Assembly: GCF_002532045.1 (NCBI RefSeq) | Contig: NZ_NWTG01000003.1 | Span: 372,001 to 436,000 of the forward strand | Source: Bradyrhizobium sp. C9 | GTDB lineage: Bacteria; Pseudomonadota; Alphaproteobacteria; Rhizobiales; Xanthobacteraceae | DNA: 64,000 nucleotides | Direction: 5' to 3' | Shown here: positions 35,318 through 42,711 of the stretch, in pieces | Position numbering within the stretch: position 1 is the stretch's first letter | How the letters are laid out: each line of letters begins with the position of its first letter | The notes under the pieces: model-generated | Seen by the model: only the letters and a program-made list of their open reading frames with translations | Told to the model about the DNA's origin: nothing | Database searches by the model: none | Translations under genes and position numbers: made by a program

Positions 35318-35803
35318 ATGAGCCTCGAGTCCGTCCGCGCCTTCTTCGCCGAGAAGGCGCCCGATATCTCCGTGATCGAATCCGCTGTGAGCTCCGCGAC
35401 CGTCGCGCTGGCGGCGGAGGCCTATGGCGTCGAGCCGGCGCGGATCGCCAAGACGCTGAGCCTGCGGGTCGGCGACCGCGTGGTGCTGATCGTCGCCGCC
35501 GGGACGTCGCGGATGGACAACAAGAAGGTGAAGGCAGCGTTCGGCGGCAAGCCGAAGATGCTCGGCCTCGACGAGGTTGCCGACATCACCGGCCACGAGG
35601 TCGGCGGCGTCTGTCCGTTCGGGCTGAAGACACCGCTACCGGTGTATTGCGATGTGTCGCTGAAGGCATTCGACATCGTGGTGCCGGCCGCGGGCTCGAC
35701 CCACAGCGCGGTGCGCATCACGCCCGACCGGATGGCCGAGCTGACCGCGGCCGAATGGGTCGATGTCTGTGAACTCAGGTCTCAGGTAGAGGCTAGTCCG
35801 TAG
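35318..35803 (+). CDS. YbaK/ProX-type aminoacyl-tRNA deacylase domain protein
   Basis: A 161-residue free-standing editing domain. It has the pattern VALAAEAYGVEPARIAKTLSLRVGDRVVLIVAAGTSRMDNKKV (about 27-70) and GHEVGGVCPFGLKTPLPVYCD (about 105-125), as in YbaK and prolyl-tRNA editing proteins. Such proteins hydrolyse mischarged tRNA (for example Ala or Cys on tRNA-Pro). It ends four bases from the convergent 35807-36163 gene. Which tRNA it edits cannot be told. Confidence 0.85.
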   Translation: MSLESVRAFFAEKAPDISVIESAVSSATVALAAEAYGVEPARIAKTLSLRVGDRVVLIVAAGTSRMDNKKVKAAFGGKPKMLGLDEVADITGHEVGGVCPFGLKTPLPVYCDVSLKAFDIVVPAAGSTHSAVRITPDRMAELTAAEWVDVCELRSQVEASP

Positions 35804-35806
35804 AGA

Positions 35807-36163
35807 CTAATCCTCATCGTCATCGGGCCGCGGCGGCGCAACCGGGGCCGGCTGCATCTGCTGCGGCGCATGCGGCCGCTGCATCGTCTGCGGCTGCGGT
35901 GCCCGTCCCTGCGTTTGTGCCTGTTGTTGCGCATTCGACTCGAACACCGCACGGCAGGAACTGCCAAGCAGCGCCGTGTTCTGCCGCAGGCAAGCGACGA
36001 TCCGGTTGGTGTCGGGAATTTGATCGCTGCACAGCCGCATCACGTCCGGCGTGCACGCCATCTGCTGTTCCCAGGTTCCGCGATACTCCTGCGACAACGC
36101 AGGCGCGGCCGCGCCAAGGCCGATCGCGATCGCTAAGCTCAGGACAATCCGCTGCGTCTGCAT
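35807..36163 (-). CDS. Exported cysteine-rich-repeat protein of unknown function
   Basis: A 118-residue protein. Signal peptide MQTQRIVLSLAIAIGLGAAAPALS, then one small Cys domain ACTPDVMRLCSDQIPDTNRIVACLRQNTALLGSSC with four Cys in the C-x6-9-C pattern of the 'cysteine rich repeat' family. The C-terminus is Gln/Pro-rich and ends in DDDED. Function unknown in bacteria; disulfides and a periplasmic place are inferred. Confidence 0.75.
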   Translation of the reverse strand: MQTQRIVLSLAIAIGLGAAAPALSQEYRGTWEQQMACTPDVMRLCSDQIPDTNRIVACLRQNTALLGSSCRAVFESNAQQQAQTQGRAPQPQTMQRPHAPQQMQPAPVAPPRPDDDED

Positions 36164-36308
36164 GCCCAGTGCCTTTATTCAATAAGAGTTCGATTTCATC
36201 CGCACGCATGAGTTCCGCGCGGCGACTTGCTTCAAAGGTGGCAAATGAATGCGGCCAAGGATCGTTCGCGCAGACAACTAAATGTGAAGGCGAATGAACC
36301 TGAGTTCC

Positions 36309-36410
36309 CTATTCGACCTCGCCGATCTTCTTCACAGCGGCGATCAAGCGGGCGCTATCGGCTGCAACAAATTTTGAGAACTCCGGCGCGTTCTGATGGG
36401 CGACCAGGGC
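36309..36410 (-). pseudogene. Remnant of a TTT-family (Bug) substrate-binding protein, C-terminal end only
   Basis: The minus-strand frame reads LVAHQNAPEFSKFVAADSAR and then LIAAVKKIGEVE before a stop. This resembles the last helix of Bug/TctC periplasmic binding proteins, in which a Pro-x-x-Phe-x-x-Phe-x-x-x-Glu/Asp pattern is followed by a Val-Lys-x-x-Gly end. Nothing upstream in frame belongs to such a protein; the repeat-like hairpin at 36452-36482 and then another gene follow. The rest was probably deleted. Confidence 0.45.
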
Positions 36411-36451
36411 CGGAGACTCGCTCTCACCCGAGACGCACCTCACGACGCGTT

Positions 36452-36482
36452 CCGACCTCTCCCGCGCGCGGGGAGAGGTCGG
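36452..36482. repeat. Hairpin related to the mosaic repeat family
   Basis: CCGACCTCTCCC (36452-36463) pairs perfectly with GGGAGAGGTCGG (36471-36482) over a seven-base GC loop. The arms resemble the CTCTCCC...GGGAGAGG end of the repeats at 3744-3900 and 5133-5263. It may also help end the 36517-38964 transcript. Confidence 0.55.
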
Positions 36483-36516
36483 AGCGGCGTTCGTTACCCG
36501 TTCGACGTAAATCCAT

Positions 36517-38964
36517 CTAGCGCTTGCGCGTCGCCTTGCGCGTCTTTGCGACTGGCCGCTTCTTCGCCGCGCCGCGCTTGGTCGCGGTCTTCTTGTTGGC
36601 AGCGGCGCGGCGGACCGGGGCGGCCGCTCCCGGACGCTTGCGCGCCACCGCCTTCTTGACCGCCTTCCTGGCCGAACTCTTCGCCGAACTCTTGGCCGCT
36701 TTCTTGGCTGTCTTCTTCGCGGCTTGCGGGCGCGCGCGCCGTGCCGTCGACGCACTCCGGCGACGCGCGCCGCCTCCCCCGATCGGAACGATGTGATCGT
36801 CGGCATCGAGCGTGAGCTGCTGGAGCTGATATGCCGGCAGGAAGCTCGGATCGTTGTAGAGCTTGCTCAAGCTGGCCTGATCGAACTTGCCGCCCTGCCC
36901 GCGGTCCTCACCCGCACCGGCGCGCCAGGCCGCTTCCCAGACGCGCGCGAGTGTCTTGGCGCCGTCCTGCATGCAAGCCGCCGTGGCATCCTTCAGCTTC
37001 GACCACAGCACATCGACCTGCCCGCTTCCCATATGTGAGTTGAACAGATTGACGATCGTCATCGGCGGCAGCCGCTTCACGGTGCGCTGCATCAGCGCGA
37101 CCACGGCGACCGCAGCATCGCGACCGGTCGGCGTGCCGCCCGCAGCGATCTCCGCGACGTCGCTGGTCCGCGCGTCCGGGATCATCTTGATGAGATCCTT
37201 GCCGTGGCGGCCGATCATCGTGGTCTCGTACACGCTGTGCACCTTGGCGTGCTTCTTGTCGTTCGGATCGAGCCCATGGTGGAATTGCGAGATGTGCAGC
37301 GGCTGGCAGGCATCGCCGATGTAATGGGCGACGATTCCCGCGGCGCAGACGAATTCCAGCTTCTTGTTGGCGGCGGCATAGTCGACCATCTCGTCGAAGA
37401 TCTGCCAGACGCGGAACGGCAACGCGCCGCGGCGGTCCTCGCCGATCCCTTCGTAATAGTCGTTCCAGACCTTCGGATCGACGTTCCGCGTGGACTCGGC
37501 GCAAAGATCCAGCAGCGTCTTGCCGTCCTTGCCCGGTCTGTCCATGTCGGCGAAATGATTGCTCTCGTCGGTGTGCCGGGTGAAGCGCCAGACCAGGTCG
37601 GCGACGTCGGCCAGCGGCGCGAATGCGCCGCGCTGATAAGGCTTGAGATCGGCAAGCAGCTTGTCGTCGAGGCCGATATTGTCGGAATTGGCGTCCATCA
37701 TGGCCGAGAGCTTGGGCAGCTTCGCATCGATCAGGCCGGTCGCATAGGCGCCGATCTTGACGTGTCCCCATTCGCCCCAATACTCGGTGTGGCCGGCGTT
37801 CCAGTCGCCGATCAGCTCGACATCAAGCTCGCGGCACAGCGTCGCCATGCAGATGCCGAGCGCGACCTGCATCGGAATCTTGCCGCCCGATCCGAACAAT
37901 TCCTGGCCGCCCCATTCCAGCGCCAGGGGACTGAGGATGCGCGCGCCGCCGGCGTTCTTCTTCGCGTCCGGATCGTCGAGAAACCAGACCGTGCCGGAAT
38001 CGCCGGGATAGTTGTTGAGCGGCGTGTCGCCGTCGCGCGGACCGATCACGAAATCGCTGACATATTCCATGCCGCCGACGGTCTTGTAGCGATAGAACAG
38101 GCCAATGATCTTGCCCTTCATCAATCCGCTGGTCGCACCGAAGGCGATCAGCGGCTGGTCGATGATCTCGAGGCGGAAGGTGCCGACATTGAGATCGACG
38201 ACGTCGCCGACCTGGCCGACGCCGTAGACCTGCGCGGTCCAGCCCTTGACGTCGTCGACGCGGATCAATCCGGCATCGAGATTGGCCACCACGCGCGCGC
38301 CGGGCCAGCCGGGATAGACGTCGCTGAAGGCGCGCTTGCCGAGCTGCAGCGCATCGCTGACGCCGAGACGGCGGTCGGTGTTCTTGAAGCCGGCGAAGAT
38401 CTCGCGCCCGGCCGCGCCGACCACGTGGCGGTTGGAGAGCGCGAATACGGTCTCGCCATTGGTGACGAGACAGCCGATCGAACCGCGATGGATCTTGCCC
38501 TGGATCATGGTCTGGACCGGAAAGCCGCCGCCGACCAGATCGCTCTTGAACACCGGCGGATCGACGACGCCGGGGCTTTCCTCGTTCGGGTCGACCTTGA
38601 CGACGCAGGTGGGCACGACGCGCCCGTCCGGCAGATACAGGAACGGCGGCACCAGCTGGTCCTGCTTCTCCGGATGGTTCTTCAGCTCGGAGCGCTTCAT
38701 CCAGTCCCGCACGAAGACGAGGATGCAGGGCCACGACCAGTCCTTGACCGACGAATTGAACAGCGTGCGCGGTCCGAGCGCCTGCGGCTTGGAATGGTGC
38801 CGCCGTTCGGTCGCGTTGCGGTCGTTGTCCCGGATCAGATAGCGGCCGATCGCCGTGGCGTAGACCGATTGCAGATGGGCCAGATGCACGTGATAGGCCT
38901 CGCGGGCATCGAGCAGATCCTTCACCGACAATGACGTGAAATCGTGCTTGGTCAGATCAATCAT
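36517..38964 (-). CDS. Fusion: trypsin-like serine protease, S1/P1 nuclease or phospholipase C domain, basic tail
   Basis: An 815-residue protein with no signal peptide. Residues 1-150 match nothing known to me. Residues 150-380 look like a chymotrypsin-fold protease: His180 (ALSNRHVVG), Asp230 (VANLDAGLI) and Ser323 (NNYPGDSGTVW), with normal spacings of 50 and 93. The S1 pocket position six before Ser323 is Asn317, not the Asp of trypsin. Residues 396-600 carry all nine zinc ligands of S1/P1 nuclease or phospholipase C: Trp396 and His401 (WGEWGH), Asp456, His470, His547, Asp551, His557 (HYIGDACQPLH), His576 and Glu580. Residues 734-815 are Lys/Arg/Ala-rich, like histone H1. GGAGGA precedes the ATG. 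Function unknown. Confidence 0.82.
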   Translation of the reverse strand: MIDLTKHDFTSLSVKDLLDAREAYHVHLAHLQSVYATAIGRYLIRDNDRNATERRHHSKPQALGPRTLFNSSVKDWSWPCILVFVRDWMKRSELKNHPEKQDQLVPPFLYLPDGRVVPTCVVKVDPNEESPGVVDPPVFKSDLVGGGFPVQTMIQGKIHRGSIGCLVTNGETVFALSNRHVVGAAGREIFAGFKNTDRRLGVSDALQLGKRAFSDVYPGWPGARVVANLDAGLIRVDDVKGWTAQVYGVGQVGDVVDLNVGTFRLEIIDQPLIAFGATSGLMKGKIIGLFYRYKTVGGMEYVSDFVIGPRDGDTPLNNYPGDSGTVWFLDDPDAKKNAGGARILSPLALEWGGQELFGSGGKIPMQVALGICMATLCRELDVELIGDWNAGHTEYWGEWGHVKIGAYATGLIDAKLPKLSAMMDANSDNIGLDDKLLADLKPYQRGAFAPLADVADLVWRFTRHTDESNHFADMDRPGKDGKTLLDLCAESTRNVDPKVWNDYYEGIGEDRRGALPFRVWQIFDEMVDYAAANKKLEFVCAAGIVAHYIGDACQPLHISQFHHGLDPNDKKHAKVHSVYETTMIGRHGKDLIKMIPDARTSDVAEIAAGGTPTGRDAAVAVVALMQRTVKRLPPMTIVNLFNSHMGSGQVDVLWSKLKDATAACMQDGAKTLARVWEAAWRAGAGEDRGQGGKFDQASLSKLYNDPSFLPAYQLQQLTLDADDHIVPIGGGGARRRSASTARRARPQAAKKTAKKAAKSSAKSSARKAVKKAVARKRPGAAAPVRRAAANKKTATKRGAAKKRPVAKTRKATRKR

Positions 38965-39051
38965 CTGGTTCCTCCGAAAATGCGCTTTGCGGCAACAGGT
39001 TCAGGACGCAGGAATAGACGATCGCGGCAGCCCACGATCATGGGTTAGTTC

Positions 39052-39099
39052 ACACAACTTATACAATTTAAAAGGGATGACACGAATGTGACGGGTCAC
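39052..39099 (-). promoter_or_regulatory. Possible promoter and operator of the protease-nuclease gene
   Basis: An AT-rich patch about 90-110 bases upstream of the ATG, read on the minus strand as TTTTAAATTGTATAAG, could hold a -10 (TATAAG). Next to it lies an inverted repeat GTGAC-GG-GTCAC (39088-39099), a possible regulator site. No good -35 was seen. Confidence 0.3.
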
Positions 39100-39151
39100 G
39101 CGGCGTCGAGCCTGCGTGCGAACGTCTCCGATTTCCGCTGGACGCGGCCCT

Positions 39152-40066
39152 CTACTTTCGCGGCGCACGCCCCTTGGCGAAATGGCTGGCGAGGAAATCC
39201 GCCAGCACCTCGACGCGGGCGGGACGCGGGCCACCGGGCGGCGTGACGAGATGCACGGCGCCCTCCGGCTGCTTCCAGCCTTTCAGGATCACCTCGACCT
39301 CGCCGCGCGCGATCGCATCGCCGACGATGAAGTCGGGCAGATCGGCGATGCCGAGGCCGGCGAGCAGCGCGGGCATCACGGCCTCGCCATTGTTGACCCG
39401 CAACTGGCCGGCGGGACGCACGCTCGCCTGCTCGCCGGATGCATTGGTGTAGTGCCAGACGCCCTGGGTCGAGAGATAGGCGTAGCCGAAGCATTTGTGT
39501 TCGGCGAGATGCATCGGATGGGTCGGCCGGCCGTAGCGCTTCAAATAGGACGGGGCCGCCACCGTGTAGCGCGGCATGCCGCACAGCCGCCGCGCGATCA
39601 GCGAGGAATCCGGCAGCCGCGCGATGCGCAAACCGGCATCAAAGCCCTCGCCGATCAGATCGACCGTGGCATCGCTCAGGTGCAGATCGATCGCGACCTC
39701 CGGATAGGCTTCCATGAATTCCGGCAGCAGCGGCGCCACGGTCTTGATGCCGAAGCTCATCGGCACCGCGAACCGCACCAAGCCGCGCGGCGTGGTCGAT
39801 TGCGCCAACGCCTCGCTCTCGGCGGCCTCGCCGTCGGCCAGCAGCCGCGCGGCGCGCTCCGACAATTTCTGGCCGGCATCGGTCAGCGCCAGCCGCCGCG
39901 AGGTGCGGTTGAACAGCCGCGCGCCGAGCCGCTCCTCCAGCCGGCTGACCGCCTTCGAGACCGTCGCCTTGGACAGCGAGAGCTCGGCCGCAGCCGCCGC
40001 AAACGACCGTAACTCCACGACTTTTGCGAAGATCGCGAGCGCCTCGAAGTCCGGCAGTTTCGACAT
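39152..40066 (-). CDS. LysR-family transcriptional regulator
   Basis: A 304-residue regulator. The winged HTH is at the N-terminus: SLSKATVSKAVSRLEERLGARLFNRTSRRLALTDAG (about residues 25-60). A ligand-binding domain of about 210 residues follows, with GLVRFAVPMSFGIKTVAPLLPEF. AGGACAGC precedes the ATG. It is divergent from pirin and wrbA, and the gap contains a dyad that fits a LysR operator, so it probably controls them. The signal is likely electrophilic or quinone stress (inferred from the targets). Confidence 0.92.
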   Translation of the reverse strand: MSKLPDFEALAIFAKVVELRSFAAAAAELSLSKATVSKAVSRLEERLGARLFNRTSRRLALTDAGQKLSERAARLLADGEAAESEALAQSTTPRGLVRFAVPMSFGIKTVAPLLPEFMEAYPEVAIDLHLSDATVDLIGEGFDAGLRIARLPDSSLIARRLCGMPRYTVAAPSYLKRYGRPTHPMHLAEHKCFGYAYLSTQGVWHYTNASGEQASVRPAGQLRVNNGEAVMPALLAGLGIADLPDFIVGDAIARGEVEVILKGWKQPEGAVHLVTPPGGPRPARVEVLADFLASHFAKGRAPRK

Positions 40067-40091
40067 GGATAGCTGTCCTGATCGCTAAATT

Positions 40092-40124
40092 TGGAAACAA
40101 TGAGTTTCAATAGTTTCTATTTCT
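40092..40124. promoter_or_regulatory. Probable LysR operator with GAAAC/GTTTC repeats
   Basis: A dyad GGAAAC (40093-40098), five bases, then GTTTC (40104-40108), followed by a further GTTTC at 40114-40118, in the gap between the LysR gene and pirin. The spacing of the dyad fits a T-N11-A-type site. AT-rich sequence around it supports overlapping promoters. Confidence 0.5.
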
Positions 40125-40192
40125 ATACCACAGCCAGAGGCATATCCAAGGGGTCAACGAGATCGAAACCAACCTATCAAACGGAGTAACGC

Positions 40193-40891
40193 ATGATCGA
40201 ACTCAGACCATTCGCAGAGCTTGGCGGCGCCGACCACGGCTGGCTAAAGGCCAAGCACCACTTCTCGTTCGCGAGCTACTACGATCCCGCCAATGTCAGC
40301 CACGGCGCGCTGCGCGTGTGGAACGACGACGAGATCGCGCCCAATTCGGGCTTCCCGGCGCATCCGCATGCCAACATGGAGATCATCACCTATGTTCGCG
40401 AAGGCGCGATCACGCACCAGGACTCGCTCGGCAACAAGGGACGCACCGAAGCCGGCGACGTGCAGGTGATGAGCGCCGGCAGCGGCATCCGTCACTCCGA
40501 GTACAATCTGGAGCCGTCCAAGACCAAGATCTTCCAGATCTGGATCGAGCCGACGACGAAGGGCGGTCACCCGACCTGGGGCTCGAAGCCGTTCCCGAAG
40601 GCGGACCGCTCCGGCAAGCTCGTCACCATCGCCTCCGGCATCGCCGGCGACAACGACGCGCTGCCGATCCGCGCCGATGCGCGGGTGCTCGCCACCACGC
40701 TGAAGGCCGGCGAAAGCGCGGAATACGCCGCCGACAAGGCCCGTCACCTCTATCTGGTGCCGGCGGCCGGCAGCATCGAGGTCAACGGCGTGCGCGTCAA
40801 TGCGCGCGACGGCGCCGCGATCCGCGATGAAGCCAAGCTGAAGATCACCGCGCTCGAGGATGCCGAGCTCGTGCTGGTCGACGCGGCCTGA
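40193..40891 (+). CDS. Pirin-family bicupin protein
   Basis: A 232-residue two-cupin protein. The iron site is complete and sits at the same numbers as in human pirin: His57, His59, His101 and Glu103 (AHPHANMEIITYV and GSGIRHSEYN). Bacterial members such as YhhW can oxidise quercetin; others act in stress control. GGAG precedes the ATG. It is followed by wrbA on the same strand after a hairpin, and the pair is divergent from the LysR gene. Confidence 0.93.
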   Translation: MIELRPFAELGGADHGWLKAKHHFSFASYYDPANVSHGALRVWNDDEIAPNSGFPAHPHANMEIITYVREGAITHQDSLGNKGRTEAGDVQVMSAGSGIRHSEYNLEPSKTKIFQIWIEPTTKGGHPTWGSKPFPKADRSGKLVTIASGIAGDNDALPIRADARVLATTLKAGESAEYAADKARHLYLVPAAGSIEVNGVRVNARDGAAIRDEAKLKITALEDAELVLVDAA

Positions 40892-40906
40892 TCACCACTC
40901 ACTCTT

Positions 40907-40932
40907 CATGCGCGGACAAACGTCCGCGCATG
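40907..40932 (+). terminator. Hairpin between pirin and wrbA
   Basis: An 11-bp perfect stem (CATGCGCGGAC at 40907-40917, complement at 40922-40932) with a four-base loop. No T run follows, so it may partly end or process the transcript before wrbA. Confidence 0.5.
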
Positions 40933-40981
40933 CCCCTCCCCCAATCATCTTCCCCTACCTCAACCCCTAAAGGAGGCCGTC

Positions 40982-41581
40982 ATGGCCAAGGTTCTCGTCC
41001 TGTATTACTCCGCCTACGGTCACATCGAAGCGATGGCCAATGCCATCGCGGAAGGCGCGCGCGAAGCCGGCGCCACCGTCGACATCAAGCGCGTGCCCGA
41101 GTTGGTGCCGGCCGAAGTCGCCAAAGCCTCGTACTACAAGCTCGACCAGCCTGCGCCGATCGCAGAGATCAACGACCTCGCCAATTATGACGCGATCATC
41201 GTCGGCACCGGCACCCGGTTCGGCCGCATGGCCTCGCAGATGGCGAACTTCCTCGACCAGGCCGGCGGGCTCTGGGCCCGGGGCGCGCTGAACGGCAAGG
41301 TCGGCGGCGCCTTCACCTCGAGCGCGACCCAGCATGGCGGCCAGGAGACCACGCTGTTCTCGATCATCACCAACCTCTTGCATTTCGGCATGACCGTGAT
41401 CGGCCTGAACTATGGCTTTGCCGGACAGATGAAGCTCGACGAGGTCACCGGCGGCGCGCCCTACGGCGCCACCACGATCACCGGCGGCGACGGCAGCCGG
41501 CAGCCCAGCGAGAACGAACTCGCCGGCGCTCGCTATCAGGGCCGAGCGATCGCGGAGGCAGCCAGAAAGCTGCACGGCTAA
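40982..41581 (+). CDS. wrbA: NAD(P)H:quinone oxidoreductase WrbA
   Basis: A 199-residue flavodoxin-fold enzyme that reduces quinones by two electrons and so avoids semiquinones. FMN-binding landmarks: [20 protein letters not shown] at the start, the middle [19 protein letters not shown], and [15 protein letters not shown] at about 111-125. An ideal AGGAGG site (40971-40976) precedes the ATG. Together with pirin and the divergent LysR gene it forms an oxidative or phenolic stress module. Confidence 0.96.
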   Translation: MAKVLVLYYSAYGHIEAMANAIAEGAREAGATVDIKRVPELVPAEVAKASYYKLDQPAPIAEINDLANYDAIIVGTGTRFGRMASQMANFLDQAGGLWARGALNGKVGGAFTSSATQHGGQETTLFSIITNLLHFGMTVIGLNYGFAGQMKLDEVTGGAPYGATTITGGDGSRQPSENELAGARYQGRAIAEAARKLHG

Positions 41582-41740
41582 ACTGCACGGCCGGGTTCCA
41601 CATCCGGCTGGATACATGCGCGATGGGGCGGCACTCGGTGACGATTGCCGCCCTATCCACTGCAACGGTTTCCGAGATCATCGGGACTATTTTCGTGATA
41701 TGCCGCAAGGCTTCTTGTCGGCGCAGCCCTGAGGTTTGCC

Positions 41741-42688
41741 ATGACCAACGCACCGAAGACCCGCTGGCCGGAACTGCCGACCGCGGCGTGGCGCGACAGC
41801 TCTGCCACGCTTCAGCTCTTCACCCAAATCGCCGGCAAGATCCGGCTGGCGAAGTCGCCCTGGCTCAATCACTCCTGGCACGTCACGCTCTATGTCACAG
41901 CGCGCGGACTGACGACCTCGCCGATCCCCGACGGTGACCGCACATTCCAGATCGACTTCGATTTCATCGATCATTTGCTCCGGATCGCGACCAGCGACGG
42001 CACCGAGCGGCAGTTCGCGCTGGCCGGGCAATCGGTCGCGAGCTTCTACGCGGCGATCATGGCGAACCTGAGCGAGCTCGGCGTCGACGTCGTCATCGAT
42101 GAGACGCCGAACGAAATCCCCGACCCGATCCGGTTTTCGCAGGACACCCAACATGCAGCCTACGATGCGGACGCCGTGCGCCGCTTTCACCAGATCCTCG
42201 TGAGCTGCGACCGCGTGTTCAAGCAATTCCGGACCGGCTTTCTCGGCAAGGCGAGCCCGGTGCACTTTTTCTGGGGCAGCTTCGATCTCGCGGTGACGCG
42301 CTTCTCGGGCAGGACGGCACCGCGGCACCCCGGCGGCGTGCCCCATTTGCCGGACGAGGTGGCGCACGAAGCCTATTCGCACGAGGTCAGCAGCGCCGGC
42401 TTCTGGCCGGGCGGCGGCGCGATCGATTATCCCGCTTTCTATTCCTATGCTTATCCGGAACCCGCCGGTTATCGCAGCACGCCGGTGCGACCTGATGCTG
42501 CATTCTTCAGCGAAGCCCTCGGCGAATTCATCCTGCCCTACGACGCCGTGCGAATGGCTGCGGACCCGGACAAGGCGCTGCTCGAGTTCCTGCAATCAAG
42601 CTATGAGGCAGCGGCCATCAATGCGAACTGGGACCGTGCTGCGCTGGAGTGCACACCGGGCCAGCCGGGCGTGGTCAGAGGGGTCTAA
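41741..42688 (+). CDS. DUF5996 family protein
   Basis: A 315-residue protein of unknown function. The N-terminal WPELPTAAWRDSSATLQLFTQIAGKIRLAKSPWLNHSWH is the family hallmark; a later VHFFWGSFDLAVTRFSGRTAP and AYSHEVSSAGFWPGGG are also conserved in memory. No signal peptide or membrane segment. GAGG precedes the ATG. It lies between wrbA and the polysaccharide cluster and ends 24 bases from a convergent gene. Confidence 0.82.
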   Translation: MTNAPKTRWPELPTAAWRDSSATLQLFTQIAGKIRLAKSPWLNHSWHVTLYVTARGLTTSPIPDGDRTFQIDFDFIDHLLRIATSDGTERQFALAGQSVASFYAAIMANLSELGVDVVIDETPNEIPDPIRFSQDTQHAAYDADAVRRFHQILVSCDRVFKQFRTGFLGKASPVHFFWGSFDLAVTRFSGRTAPRHPGGVPHLPDEVAHEAYSHEVSSAGFWPGGGAIDYPAFYSYAYPEPAGYRSTPVRPDAAFFSEALGEFILPYDAVRMAADPDKALLEFLQSSYEAAAINANWDRAALECTPGQPGVVRGV

Positions 42689-42711
42689 CGCCGGCGCGCC
42701 GTACAAACGGC

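Noticed and set aside
37204..38934. A 576-codon plus-strand frame over the protease-nuclease gene
   Set aside because: It has no recognisable motif and opposes a frame with clear catalytic sites; a GC-rich shadow.
36517..38964. Declaring a known anti-phage system
   Set aside because: No defence gene, integrase or toxin lies nearby, and no named system with this architecture is known to me; only a hypothesis is kept.
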